Below are positions 13,259-26,300 of a stretch of 64,000 nucleotides of DNA, piece by piece. The number at the start of each line of letters is the position of its first letter. The first letter of the stretch is position 1. The translations under genes and the position numbers were made by a program. This DNA comes from Struthio camelus. Its lineage: Eukaryota > Chordata > Aves > Struthioniformes > Struthionidae. The notes below the pieces were generated by a model. The model was given only the letters and a program-made list of their open reading frames with translations, ran no database searches and had not been told where the DNA came from. The stretch covers positions 19,224,501 through 19,288,500 of the forward strand of contig NC_090954.1 of assembly GCF_040807025.1 (NCBI RefSeq), given 5' to 3'.

Positions 13259-14691
13259 GTATCTGAAGGAAAGAGAGACTTGGACAAAAACTCTACATTA
13301 AATGCATGTTCAATTTTATTGTTATACTCTATAATGCATGCAGGTGGTCTACATAATGAGCATCATTTACGAATAGCTTATGAAATTACTCAGATTTTTT
13401 CCAGATAACTTTTTTAGAATTTCTGGATGATAAATAGAGGGCTGGTAACTTGTCAGTAAAAAGACAATATATAACATTTTATTAATGTTTTCTTAAAATT
13501 CTTAAAAAGTGGAGCTATTTGAAGAATATAGTGTAAATTTAAAAATTGCTAATGGTCTTCATTTTCAGCAGATTTTTTTTTCCCTTTAATTAAATGTTAA
13601 GGGGGAAAAAATATGGTCTCCAGTAGTGACATTAATTTGTTTTATGCATGTTAACTTTACAATAGCTCCATCTTGTGGCTGACTAACCAAGACCTGAAGA
13701 TTAACTCACTATATGTTTTCTAGGAAAAAACAGGGTGGAAAACAAAAATGAAAAAAAAATGCTGGTGAGGAGAGAAAATTTTAGATATGATTCATTTTAT
13801 TACAGTTCTTAGTTTAAAAAAAGGAAAAAATTCATGTGGAATAGAAAGCAAGACTGAAACCTAGGTGTTTAGTATTTGCCATATCTAAATGGATAATTTG
13901 AAAAGGGAAGGGAGGAAGTTTTAGCTAAAATAATATTTTAGGTAATCAAAGAAAAATTTTCATAAAGATGCTGATCTGTGTTACTGAGTTTTAAGAATCA
14001 CATGTACAGTATCAGTTATATTTTGGTTATATTTTATACAGATGTTGAAAACTGATGATCCTGATCAGCAGTTTAACCTTGAAGCTGCGATTAGAAGTGT
14101 TGATAAAATGTCCAGTGAGCTGAAGAAACTGAACGGTAATTCTGAAGTCATCACACAGTTAAACTGAAAGATGTTAAGGCGTTGTTTAGAAGAATGTGCA
14201 GTTGTGAATGGCTCATGTCTTTGTCACAGAGCTTTTTTTTTAATGTAATGAAACAATAAATTTGCTCTTTCATTTTGAAAAATGAATGAAACAACATTTA
14301 CATAAATATGAAATCATGTTAGCTAAATATGGAGAAAACCTGTTAGATAATCAAAGTAATTCCTTTGCAGGGACATAATAGTCTCCTAATAGAAATATTA
14401 CTAATACCCTAATGCAAAACTTTATTTAACTGCCTTGGAGTAAATTGGAGTAAAGCCAAGCCAAAATGATCCTTTTGGTTTATGAAAGAGTTGAGGGATA
14501 AACACATGAAAGTGCTACATTAAATTGCCTTTCACTTAGTATCTGCCATTCAATAAATGCCATGACAATAGTTTGCCCTTTATCTTACAGTGGAAAGCCA
14601 ACTACTGCTCTGTGACCTTATTTTGAATTTCAGCCATCCCTTGAAGGCCAAAGATTTGAGAGAAGCTGACGAAAAAAACCTTGGAGTTTGA
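13232..14691 (+). CDS. Small spliced gene, probable C5orf58 ortholog
   Basis: Function is unknown. Model: join of 13232-13258 (candidate), 14042-14135 and 14591-14691, giving 222 bases and 73 residues; without the first exon the ATG at 14042 gives 64. The last two exons have good AG/GT borders and join with phase 1. The protein has an amphipathic, probably helical stretch (IRSVDKMSSELKKLN, about residues 26-40 of the long form) and then a leucine-rich segment ESQLLLCDLILNFSHP. No signal peptide or obvious membrane segment is seen. Identification rests on position: human C5orf58 lies beside LCP2 in opposite orientation, tail to tail, as here. The LCD.. leucine-rich segment also fits my memory of the human protein, which I cannot check. 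A poly(A) signal follows at 14822. Confidence 0.65.
14042..14135 (+). CDS. C5orf58-like gene, exon with amphipathic segment
   Basis: The acceptor TATACAG directly precedes an ATG and the donor is GGTAAT after the first base of a split codon (phase 1). The 31 whole codons are rich in acidic and basic residues and include SSELKKLN. If the intron is read through, the frame stops at 14165-14167 and an AATAAA follows at 14255, so a shorter alternative transcript is possible. Confidence 0.65.
14591..14691 (+). CDS. C5orf58-like gene, last coding exon
   Basis: The acceptor TTATCTTACAG precedes the exon. After completing a split valine codon it encodes ESQLLLCDLILNFSHP and a charged tail ending in NLGV with the stop at 14689-14691. 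The leucine-rich segment is the most recognisable part of the protein. Confidence 0.67.
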
Positions 14692-14821
14692 AGAATTAAG
14701 TAATTTATTCATTTTCATGCATTACCTTCCATTAATAGTCCTCCACTTTGAACTGTTAAAGGATAGTATGGTTTTCCTCGCTTAGAATATTGTTGTTTTA
14801 AACTGGAAATGTAGAACAAAA

Positions 14822-14827
14822 AATAAA
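14822..14827 (+). terminator. Poly(A) signal of the C5orf58-like gene
   Basis: A canonical AATAAA lies 131 bases after the stop codon. It would give a short 3' untranslated region. Cleavage site not determined. Confidence 0.5.
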
Positions 14828-16683
14828 TTATCTTACTGATTTTAAGATCTTTTTAACCCAAATTCCCCAAATTAGACCTATTAGGCTGAGAAGAGTAACA
14901 TCATCAACCGAAAAGAACAGGAATTTGGGCATGAATTTTTTTCACGTGTAGTTTTCTCCTTTCAAGGACGTATCGGAACACTAACAGAAGATTTTAAATT
15001 ATTTCAGGACATTGCTTTCGCCTATCTCACTTCTGCTAGGAGAAATGGGATAAGAAAGGATCAATAAAAGAGAAACTGGATCTTGTGATTTGATCGTCCT
15101 TCTGCACTCTAAAAATTTTACTGTGGAAGGATGCTAAATAGCAAGTAACTTCTGGAAAACCAAAAAGCACTTTGATTCTAGTTTCTGTAGTGAACTTCTA
15201 ATGCACCTAGCTCAAAAAAAAAAGTGAAAGTTGATGGTTTAAACACTCTCCTACTGGCCCAAATTTGGTAGCCAACATTTTTATATATTTTATTACAGTT
15301 AATATTCAAACACACTGTACTTGTGGAATTGTTTGAATGTTGAGATATATTTTTCTTCAGACAAAATATATTTTTCTGAATAATCAAATCCATATTTACT
15401 CTACTGAAAAAAAATACGTGGTGTTATAATCTGTTATGCTGGTTTGTACTTTGTTGCTCTTTCATAACAAGATGATTTAAAACAAGTAAGAGCCAATTTG
15501 TTAAAAGGCATTTCTAGGTTGTCAGAATTTTCAAGATGATGTTATAGAATAGTATTACAAACCAGCAGCTCACATAATCAGTGGTAATATGAGGTGTTTG
15601 TTCTTAAATTTTAGCATTTTGGGATAAACATAGTACATAACTCCTGACTCTTCCTTCTCAAGATTAATAGCAAATTTAAAAATATACATATAGTGCTAGA
15701 AATCGATCTTGTCAGTTGAAGATTTTTGTTCAACATTATTTTTCATCTTTCGTGGTTGGGGGCGCATAGCTACAGGAAAATGAAGTTCTTTAGCTCTGAA
15801 TCCAGTTTCTAGCAAAATATATTGGAAGTGAAGATAACATTTACAAAATAAAAATATTTACAGTTGTAGAATTGTTTATGAAATCTGATGATCTTATCTG
15901 AGAAGCTATACAAATTGCACTGAAGATATTATCCTGCCTTGAATTGTGGTTCAGATATTTCAAGTGATACACAAAATAACTTTAAGGAAAAGAAGTGTGA
16001 CAAAGTCCAAGGTATGTCTCAAGCTAAGGTCTTTATCAGAAAACAAAAGTCAGTAGAAAACCTAGGAAAACAATTGGATAAGTCCCACTTACAGAGGACT
16101 GGGAAAAACTCTTGATGTACTGATTCTTCGGTAGTGTTTTGGTGCAGCTTATATTTTAGAACTGAGAATGTTACTGTTTTTCTTGAAAAAATACAGTAAG
16201 AACAGAAAGCAATTTTGTAAGAGGAACTCAGCTTATCCTGGTGGTATGTGCTTGCTTACTAAGAGATTTGGCTGTGGTCTGCCAATTAAGAATCACGTGA
16301 TGATGATCTGGGTGATGTGTCTCTTGTGAAACAGTGATTACTTAATTTAGAGAGGAAGAGACAGCTAAAGGAAAGCCTATGGTAAGGAAGAAAAGCTTTT
16401 TTCTGAATGACGATGAAGGATCCTAGGAGATACATACTTCCATTTTGAGGGATAGGACCATGCCATCAGTGACTCGCAAACGGTATGGCAGATAGGAGAT
16501 GGTACCTCTGTATAGTCTGTTTTTCCAAAAAAAGAGTGAGCAGAGACTGTTTAATAGATGAATAACACAGACACAGTTCTTGACAGCCAGCTAAATATCC
16601 AGGGTTTTTGTATCACTGAAAAGTAGGTGTTTTTAGGGCCAAGTCAGAGACCTAGTCTTTTGATAGAATTGCCCATGGCCACA
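14828..16683. other. Spacer between the two convergent genes
   Basis: About 1.9 kb between the two predicted 3' ends. It is AT-rich and I recognise no gene or repeat. Longer 3' ends of either gene could extend into it. Confidence 0.5.
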
Positions 16684-16689
16684 TTTATT
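16684..16689 (-). terminator. Probable poly(A) signal of LCP2
   Basis: Read on the minus strand this is AATAAA, 488 bases after the LCP2 stop codon. It is the first canonical hexamer I found downstream. Later signals may also be used. Confidence 0.5.
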
Positions 16690-17177
16690 GAAAAGCAGAG
16701 TGTGAAAAATAAAGCTTTTGGTGCCTTTGTCTGCTGCTCAACTTTGACAAGATTTGGGTCTATTGTGTATCACTTTACATAATGTAATTGCTACTGCAGT
16801 TGTGATCTGAAAAAGAGCTAACAAATTTTCTTCCTAAGAAAGAAAAGACCTGTATTGATAGGTATGTCATGGGTCCTCTATTTTAGCATGGAAATCGTTT
16901 CAATAACTTATATGTATGTTGGAAGGCAGTCTTCCTCACGTAAGGAGTTCTCATGCAGTGTATGATTAGCAGACAGTAATAAATACGTTGTAGGAAGATC
17001 AGATTTGCTGCATTTAAAGCACGTTTTAAAAATAAGAGCATTGTTCTTTTTTTCTTAAGATTAAAAGGATTTTTAATTGTTTCTTCGTGACTTGAGGTCA
17101 CTGAAGAAGGAAATATCCTGAGGCTTACAGACTTTAGTAGACTTTGTTCCTGTACGTGACCTTCATTAGGCTCTCAT
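16690..17177 (-). other. LCP2 3' untranslated region (predicted)
   Basis: The stretch runs from the stop codon of LCP2 to its first AATAAA. It contains no continuation of the reading frame. Its extent is inferred from the poly(A) signal only. Confidence 0.55.
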
Positions 17178-17300
17178 TTAAATATGTCCTGCAGCATATT
17201 TTAACATGCACTGGTTTCTTGAACCTCTGTCTTTTCCATCAATTAGAAGAAGGGGTGTTCTTTGGAAGTAATCAATGATATCTGCTACAGAAGAAAAATC
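17178..17300 (-). CDS. LCP2: LCP2 exon 21: end of SH2 domain and stop
   Basis: Residues 495-534. The acceptor is CATCCCACAG. It encodes DFSSVADIIDYF and PLLLIDGKDRGSR, the last helix and strand of the SH2 fold, and ends in AAGHI before TAA. The exon starts in phase 0. Confidence 0.96.
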   Translation of the reverse strand, partial: DFSSVADIIDYFQRTPLLLIDGKDRGSRNQCMLKYAAGHI

Positions 17301-20300
17301 CTGTGGGATGGAAAAATGAGAAGGTAATGGGAAGATGTCAGAATCATTATTAATCAGCAGCCGAAACAGTTTTTTTCCAAACTCTAATTTTAATTTTGCA
17401 CTCTTGTAAGGTCCTGTACATAGCATTAGGCCAGCCTTTTTCATTCCCGCCGCAATATGCAGCTCCATCACTGTTAATCTAGTATGTGCAGGAGATGTTG
17501 AACCTACTGTGGATGTGCTATGTAATTAATATATGCAGACTTGGCCTGTTTAGTATGTAATGTTGTTCTGCTTGACATAATGACTGTACTTGAAAGTTCA
17601 AAAGGTGACTCAGAAGTTCAGAAAATTCTGACTCAGTCAGAACTATACTACTTGTGATGACTGTGGTGTCAGTCTGTCTGTCTGACACCAATAAATCCAA
17701 TGTAGTATTAGTGCAAGTGAGTAAGCCTGCAATCTGGAATAAAAGCAGTAGAGCTGGCAGATATGGATTTGCTCTCAGCTGTGAATTTTCCTTATCTGGT
17801 ATCTTAGTGGTAAATGAACATTCTCTAACTACTTATATTGATTTCTAATAGCTGTATGCTAAGGTTGTCCCTTCTTTTCCTGAGTATAAATAGCTGAATC
17901 TGATTTTTCTCTCAACAATACCATAGTGTATTCGCATCAGGAATAGCACTAAGACAATAAGTAGAATTCTGCTGGAGTAAAACAGCTGCCAGGTCAAGCA
18001 GCCTGACATTTTGAGAACGAGACAGGAGATACCTTAAGAAGAAAGGAAGTATTATGAAAAAACATGTAGTACCTCTTTTCCTTTTAAGCCGGTTCCTAAC
18101 AAATATATGTCATTTTGCTCCTGGTAACGAATCTGAATGTTGTATACTTTATCTCTGTATAAAACCATCAGTACGTATGGATGAGTAGCAGTTTTCCTTG
18201 AGCTGTCTCTCACCAAGAAAGTTCCATCCTGAAAGATGAAAAAATGGAAGATGACAAATGAAAGACGCTTGTGGCACGAGTGCCGCAGCACAGGAATCTT
18301 AAGTAGACCACTCATGCTTTTCAGTATCTTTTCTTTCATAAATTTGCTTTTTAATTTCTCCCTACTAAAAAGAACTATATTATTAATGAGAAAAATTTAT
18401 AGGTCATTTTTGAAATGCTGTCTCCTTCAGTCTGCTACTTAAAACATTCCATGTCCAATACAAATGCAGATTTGGGGGAAGGAAGGAAGGGTGTTGTATG
18501 AGGGAGAGATCTCATTAAAGGAGAGGGTGAAATCTTGATATCAGAGGCCAAAACTAGCTTTACTTTTACCGTAAGGGAATTTCATTCCTATTCATTCAAG
18601 ATTCCAGTGTGATTGATCTATTTACAGACAGCCCTAGCCTTTGGTAGAAGCAGTGATGATCTCTATCCACAAGCATTACAGACTGTTTTCCTTCCTTTCA
18701 GGTCTGTTTTTCAAGTCTTCCATTAGGTCACCCTTTCTTAAAGGCAGCTGAGGTGGACTCATAGGCTCTACTGCAGTACAAGTGGTTGAGATGCTGTACA
18801 TGTGAACTTCAGCTCATTGCGTGCGCTGTGAAGAGTCACAGATTAACCATGAGTGGGACAAAGAGATACTGGTATTCTCACAGCAATGGGTTACTTCATT
18901 TCACTTCATTTCACTTCAATAGTTTCTTCATTTTGCTGGTAAATATGTCCTAGAAAAGGGTATGATTGATCTCATCTAATTCAAGCTGTCCAAAACTTGG
19001 ATTTTAAGTCCGAGCTTTTTGACACAGATTCCTCCCTGGTGCAAAGAAATAAGTCACCCCCCTCAAGGTAGGTGAGATGAAACTGTTCTCTGGAGGTGCA
19101 TATTTTGTTCTCTTGGACTATAGAAAACAGTAGCCTTCATGGTTGGTTTAGACTGGATGCCTAACTTTTAGGTGGATAAAGGTATGCTAGCTGAAACCTC
19201 CACTTTACATATCTATAGTGGGGCTAAAACCTTAGTATGTTATGTACCTTCAGCCTTCCTGGATGACTGTACGGACATCTGACTAGGCCATGTCAGAGAT
19301 ACTGAACATCTCCAACAATTTAGAGTACCTTGTTTATTTTTCGAAGAGCGGCTTCTGCTTCCGGCCGGCTAATATCCGCAATGTACCATTCATCATTTAG
19401 TGAGTCCTGTGTTTTTTGCGGAAGAGGATAAAGGAGAAAGTCAGCTGTCAAAAAATTAGCTTGGGATGTTAGCAACATGCACCTAAGTAGAGGGAAATTT
19501 GAATGTGAAGGTTTATGTGCAGACTTTCTGAAGGTTTGAGCTTCAAGGATCATATGAGTGCATATTAGTGTATGCTAGGTGGCATACACTAAGAGATTTT
19601 AAAGTGATTTGATAACTTCAGTGAGTCTGAAAAGTCTGACTGTAGTACATCTGACTATAACACATCTGCAAGAAAGCTAGGAAGACTGACATTTCCAATT
19701 ATCTTCAGTAGAAGTTAAATTTCAAGTGAAATTTTCCTTTTTGTCTGCCTGGGATACTGACACCCTTTGCCGTTGTTTCTCCCTCTCTCTCCCCCCACCC
19801 TTGCCTTTTTTTTTTTTTTTTTAATCTATCACTGAGACAATAATGCAGACTTCCTATGTACACACCAGCCTCAGGCAGCCATACATGCCATCACTAGGAG
19901 TGGTTTGCTCTAAACTTGCCTTGTTTAAAGAAATGTGAAATTGGACTGCACTTAAGGAGTCTGAATCTTTTACTCAACAAGTTTTTTGTGGAAGGAGAAC
20001 TGAATTTTTAATATCTGAAGACAAGTGTGCAAAATAAGTAATCCAGCAAGCAAACACTTCTTGTACTTAGTTCTACTGGGTTTTTGGGTTTTTTCTTGGT
20101 AAAGACCAAAATAAGGCACTGAAGTTTGACGTAGAAAAGGAAACTAAAAGCAAATACCAACATCCTGACAATGGCTACTAACTAGAAACACACCTCTGAA
20201 AAAGTTCTCTCTCAAAATCAGAATATTTGCTGTGCGTAGGATTTATGGTTAATACTTGTGATATCTTTGTACCTCGTCCTTCTCTGTGGTTGGTGGGTGA

Positions 20301-23300
20301 ACAGTCTGTCTGCTAGGAATTGGCAATGGAGGCCGTAGATCTGCTGTGCCTCTTGAAGGAGATCTGTGGTTGTTGCCTTTAAAAATATAAAATAAAAATA
20401 GGAAAATATCGAAAGCAGGAAATAATTTCATCTGTGGATCAGATACTAGTATACAACATAGAATCTTGATTCTGAGAGACATGAACAATTTATGGCAGTC
20501 TGATACTGAGAAAGTTTGAATTTACTTGCAAGTTAAGTCTAGGCTAATGTGTGATAATTAGGTTTCTTACATAAATTCATCCTTGGTGCACAGGGACTTT
20601 AACGGAACTGCTGTGGTTCGGGGTACCTTAAAATCTTATGAATTTGAAATAGAGGTTATATCTTTTCAGTTTCTGTACCACAATTATTCTGCAGAGAGCA
20701 TCTCCAGTTACTCTAAAAATAGTTAAAAGTAACATTGTCTCTTTGCATTCCTTGCCTTCTTAGCGAGTAGAAACTAAAAACCGTCACTGTAGGACACTGG
20801 CAGCTGTGACCAAATGCAAAACTTCTCTTTGCAAAGCAAAAAGATTTCTAAGCTTGCTTTCTTTTTAACGTATTATTAAAAGATATATATGCAACTAAGA
20901 TACTGAATTTCACATGGGAAATGTTCTCCCCTTTGTTGAGAGTATTAGTATACTGTAGGGATTTGCAAGTAGTGTTACTCAGCTGTCAGTAGTCACAGCT
21001 AAATTGAAAAAGGCACTTAAATGAGGTTTTGGCCATAGTTTAGCTAAGCAATAAGCCCAGAAAAACATTAAATTCAGGCTAAGCAAATTAAGCAAGATGC
21101 CTTTCAAGATCTCTTGATAGTTTTCTGTTCACAGTCCAACCAGAAGCATCCATAGAAGAAGAGGTTGTATTAACTGCACTGAAATTGCCTTTCAACTTTC
21201 AGTTATGGTTTATATGTAAAAGGGATACAAACCTAGTTGGAAGCGTGGTGGTAGTGAGCCACTTGAAGACAGGCTGCTAGCACTGTTTAAAAAAAAAAAA
21301 AAGAAAAAGAAAAAGTGGCAGTCAGTATACATAATACAGTGTTGCTATACAAGGCGTTTATAGTCTGAATAACTGATCTGGACTTTGTGTCTGTTCTGTA
21401 GAGTGTTAGATCTTTTTCAGGCCAATGATTTTTGAGATTTACATGGTAAGTAGATCCAATATTAAGTATTCTTCAAGCTCAGTATCTGGGAATAAGGTAG
21501 AGGGAATCAGTAATGGGTCACCAGTAACTCTGTCGGGATTAATAGAGGAAACTACTTAAGCTTGTTGCCTTCCCACAGGGATTGGCTGCATTATTCTCCT
21601 AAAGCAGGAAGCACAAGGAGCAGCTTGCCAGATGGAGTTCCACTTAGAGTTCCAATTACATATTCACTTTCCATGTGCCTTCTTTAACACTGGTAATGAA
21701 AATGCAGCTTCTAACCATAAATGTTCAATTATGAGCTGGCAGTGGCACAGAGCTCATGCCTACAGCATCATAACGCTTCCATGTGCCTGTATATGGTTTA
21801 CTTTCCCTGTGGTGCTTCATTTTTCTCCTTTTTGTTAGAAAATCTACATTCCTTTCTCTTTTTATGGCCTGATCTCAGAGCCCAAACCCAGAGCTTCCCA
21901 AACTGAAGAGTCCCAATCTTCGATTCTTTTATCTTTTTTTTCTTTTGAGAATGTCTTCACCTAATTGAGAACAAATGGCCCGTACTCTTTTCCATATTTC
22001 TCCTCTGCTTAAATGATCGGTACAGAAAGCTCTTGTATCAGTATGTTGATTATACTTGCAGAACGTGGGCACCCTGTCATGCCTTGTGATTCGTGGGAGC
22101 GAATAAGCCAAATGTGCGCTTCAAATGCTAGAGCAAAATGTGCAGTGATGTTTGAGTGTAATTAGAAGTGCGCCTCATAGGGATAGTTACGTATTTGCAT
22201 ATGACCTTGCTATTGCTACTGCAGTGTTATTGCTACTTGGCTGTCATCACTTCCAGAGGATGTTGGTAAATGGGAGGGGTTCATCAAAGAACAATTTAAA
22301 AATGCAGAGATTAAAAAATGTACCTTATACGTAGACTCAGGGAGCCCACTCTAACTCATCAAAGACTAAGGTGTGTTACACACTACATCAGGAATCAAAA
22401 TTTATTTAAGAGCTCTTCAGTTTAGCAAACGAAGACATAGCAATCTAATACTTGGAAGTTGAAGCTAAAAAAATTCATATGTGAAACCAAGTTCACAATT
22501 TAAAATAGGAATCATTAACCATTAGGATAATTTACTAAAACCGTGGTAAAATTCATTCAGATGGTCAACTGTAGACGACAAAGGCATGTGTTTTTGTAAG
22601 TTCTGAGGGAATCGTCAGTCACAGCTGTAGCACTTAATCCTCTACAGTGTGCAGACTTTTAAGTCGGAATCTCTTTGATATACATGCTGCATAAATTTGT
22701 AGGAAAAGATGGTCCCTTCCCAAAAGAACTTGCCATTCTAATGGACCCTGCAGACAAAAGATGGGAGAAGGTGATGTCTTAAAAATGGAAGTATTCTACC
22801 ATTTAGACCCTAAAATACTTCCTTGTCATAAAACTGAGAGGTGCATTTTTCGGGGTTGCCTAACTTACATTATCTGGTTCTCTGAATACAGAGCTTCAGT
22901 TATACTAAGGATTCTCCTTGATAGTGGGAACGACACAAATCAGCATGAAGTGTAGTGGGGGAAAGGATCTAGCTTTAAAAGTAATCGACTTCCTAAAGTA
23001 GAAACCCTCTGTTCCCCTGAGCACCCTGTAACCTCATATATACTATTATTTGCTAAATAACAAGTTAATTCAGAGTCAGAGTTAGATTCAAAATGAATGA
23101 CACATTAATGGCTGAAACAAACCTTTCTGCTCCAGGCATACTGTTGAATCCTGGCTTAGGTGGAGGCTTGACAGATCTTGAAGGGAATGTATTGGAGCTG
23201 TACGGGGGCAAAGATAGCTGTGGCACTGGTCTTTGGGGTGCAGCTGTGGAGAGGAAGAGAAGACGACTTAAAACTTATGAAACGTTCTTAAATGAGGTAG

Positions 23301-26300
23301 AATGAAGAAATGCTATCATACTATCGTGGTTTAATTAGATAGATGTAATTGAGTAAACTGTTATTTAAAAACTCCTGGATATGTTATTTATGGAATGTAA
23401 CCTCATAGGATCAGCTGAGAACTTTAAGTATAAAATTAAAAATAAACGAAAACAGGTTTGAGCAACCTTTACATTTTGTAAATTCTGTTCTGAATAAGCT
23501 ACAACTCAGATACCTAACAGCAGTAAAGCCTGTTGTGGCTTTCTTTTTTGTGTTCTCTCTTTTACGGTGCTTGCAAATAGTGAATTTGAGGTTACCTTCT
23601 TGAATTTCATTCCTTTTTGAGTTTTCTCCCATATCATCATAAACAACAGCCTATAAGTAAAATATATTTTCTTTTAGCAGTGACTTCAGACCTGAACTAC
23701 TGGTAAGAGTGGAAGAGGTTAACTGCACTCTGCACAGTTTAAGTAGTCCTATTTTTTGTGGAGTCTTAGAGACAGTAATAAATTGCAGAGACGTGGCTCA
23801 AATGCTCAGCTCTTGTTATGAAGTCACATTAGGAGCTTTATTTTTGGAACCAGGGTCGTGAAGTAATTCATAAATGCTATTATTACATGAAACAAATTCT
23901 GCCTCTCTTCCTTAGTGTGAATACCGTTACACAGAAGACTAGTACAAGCAGGGCTTGACTGAATGTTTTGTTGAAAACTGGGCGGACACCAGGTTTATAT
24001 GCCTAGCTATTTGATGTTGTGTACAGAATACAAGTTTGCACAGTATAATGCATTTCAAAACAAGAAATCTTGCTGTGTTGTAACTGGCTGACTGGAAGAC
24101 ACTATTAGCTATTGATTTCTTCTGTTTTGTGGCTTTGTTATATATATCTGCGGAAGGAATGTTGTAGGCTTTCTACAGCCTGGCAAAGTATCACCTGACT
24201 TTTTAAAATGGCTCTAAAGAAAGAATACTGCATCTATGTCTTTTTTTTTTTTTTTTTTTTAAGTATTTAGACAAACAAAGATTTTAAGTTTTGAAAGTCA
24301 CTGCAGAAAACACTTACTCTCTTCTTCTTCCTGGGGAGGCAAGAAAAAACAAACATTAGCAACTTACTGTAGCACAGTTTTTAGTTTTGTAAAAGACAAG
24401 TATTCCTAAAACCTAAAAATCAGTGAATTTTGAGTGTGCAAGACTCAAAATTTTAGACTTTCATCTAAAATGCCGCAGTTTCTATCTTCATGAAACATCA
24501 AATAATTTTTCAAGTTCTTGTGATGAGGTGCAGCCATTATTTACAAATTAGTGGTGAGGTAGATGTCTACTACTGGGATTTGACCCAAAGTATTTAGAAA
24601 CTCTCAGCAGATGTAAACTTCCCACATTCCTTAAGTTAAGTGTATGTTCTCAGAGTTATCTAAAAATGAATTTATTAGGTCAGCTTCAACTAAAAAAAGA
24701 AAACCTGCTGTAAGCAAAATCACCTCTCCTATGTCATAAAAACGTTGGCCTTATTCTCCCTACTATCTAAAATAAAGTAACTGGGGAATAAATTGAGCTT
24801 GATCTAGAGGAACTGATTAAAAAGAAATAATGTGCTATGAAAAATCTGTCTGTATTCATTATAACTGATAAAAGAAACTAGTTTACCTCTTCTACAACTG
24901 TTAGTTTATGCAAATACTTGATTTTATGGTAGTGCCTATTCATATACATACTTGCTTTCAAAAATATACTTACCTCCGTTTTTTTTTGTGGTGGCCAACC
25001 CTGCCTAAAATGAAACAGAGAAAACAGTACATGAATTGTAGATGGAATGTTATTCATTCACTTGGTCTTCATTAGGCAATATTTTCAATGAAGATGTGAG
25101 TTTGTGGTAGGTTTTACAGTCCTATAGGAATGCAGAAACAATTCTTTTTCTCCTCATAAAAATGTCAAAGATTATGATTTTTTGGCCATAATCTAACACT
25201 GCATACCAGCCTTCAGCCCATCTTGATCCTGTGAACAAGTAAAATGTCTGATGACTTTCTCATAAGACTGGAGCTTAAAAAAAGTGTCGATACTGATAAA
25301 ACATTAGACCTCAAGTCTTAAACTAGTTTATGGTACTTAGCAACCGTGCTGGAGCACGTGATGAGCCTTCTAGCATTTTTTTCTGATAAATTATCTTGGC
25401 TGATTAGAAGATCTCAATTACTTTCTTATATTTTGTTTTAAAATCAGTCAAACTGTTCAGCCCACAAGTTATCTAGTTATGCTAGAGAATGCTGTTTGCT
25501 GTTAACACTGAGTTTTGCCGGCTAGTAAAAATCAATATTAAAGCTTTCTCTCTCTAACATCCTACAAAAAATGGCAATAGGATTCATGAAAGAATATTCT
25601 CTAGAGCAAGAACTTGATCTCGTCAAAAAACTGTGGATTGTATATCTCTTTCTGTAACTTGGAAATGAGCCATGCCCTACCTAATGCTTGTATAGATATG
25701 GCTGGAGAGAGAGCTTTTTCCGCGTTTCCTTTTTTTTTTTTTTTTTTAAATAAACTTACAGCCATCCCGTGAATATTGCTGAAGCAAAACTTTGATTTCT
25801 GCAGACACTACTATCATGCAGTGGGGTTAAATTATACTATTCGATGCTGCTCATCCATACTTTTGTTGACTTTAATTTAGATTTTCATTAAATTTCACTT
25901 AAATGAACTCTAATTTAAGCACTTACTTTACAGGATGTGGCTTCCTTAAGGGAGATGGATTGCCTCTTTCATATCTATCACTTGGTGGGACAGGAGGTTT
26001 TGGCATCATTGCTAGCTGTTCCCCCAGGGATCTAAAGCAAGAGTAAGATGATGAAATAAAGGTAAAAGGCAGCTTAATAGGAAATAACTGGATAATATTG
26101 CTATTGAGAGTGTCTTTTCAGGAGGCAAAATTCTTACCTTAGCTGTGGAGTCAGAGGCTGTAAAGTAATAAGGAAAAGTCAAGAGAATGCATACATGTAT
26201 CAAAATAGATTTCAAAAAAAAAAAACCAACAAGTATCTAGAAGCACCAAACAAGGAAGTTCATACCTTTTCAGGAAGGCCTGGCTTCCTTCCTAAAAATA

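Larger units (their letters stand above)
17301..25926 (-). other. LCP2 introns 13-20 region
   Basis: Apart from the exons listed, this stretch is intronic. It holds long T runs on the plus strand at 19806-19822 and 24241-24260 and one at 25730-25747, a perfect hairpin at 19565-19592, and a 10-base tandem repeat near 18893. I recognise no other gene or interspersed element. Confidence 0.7.
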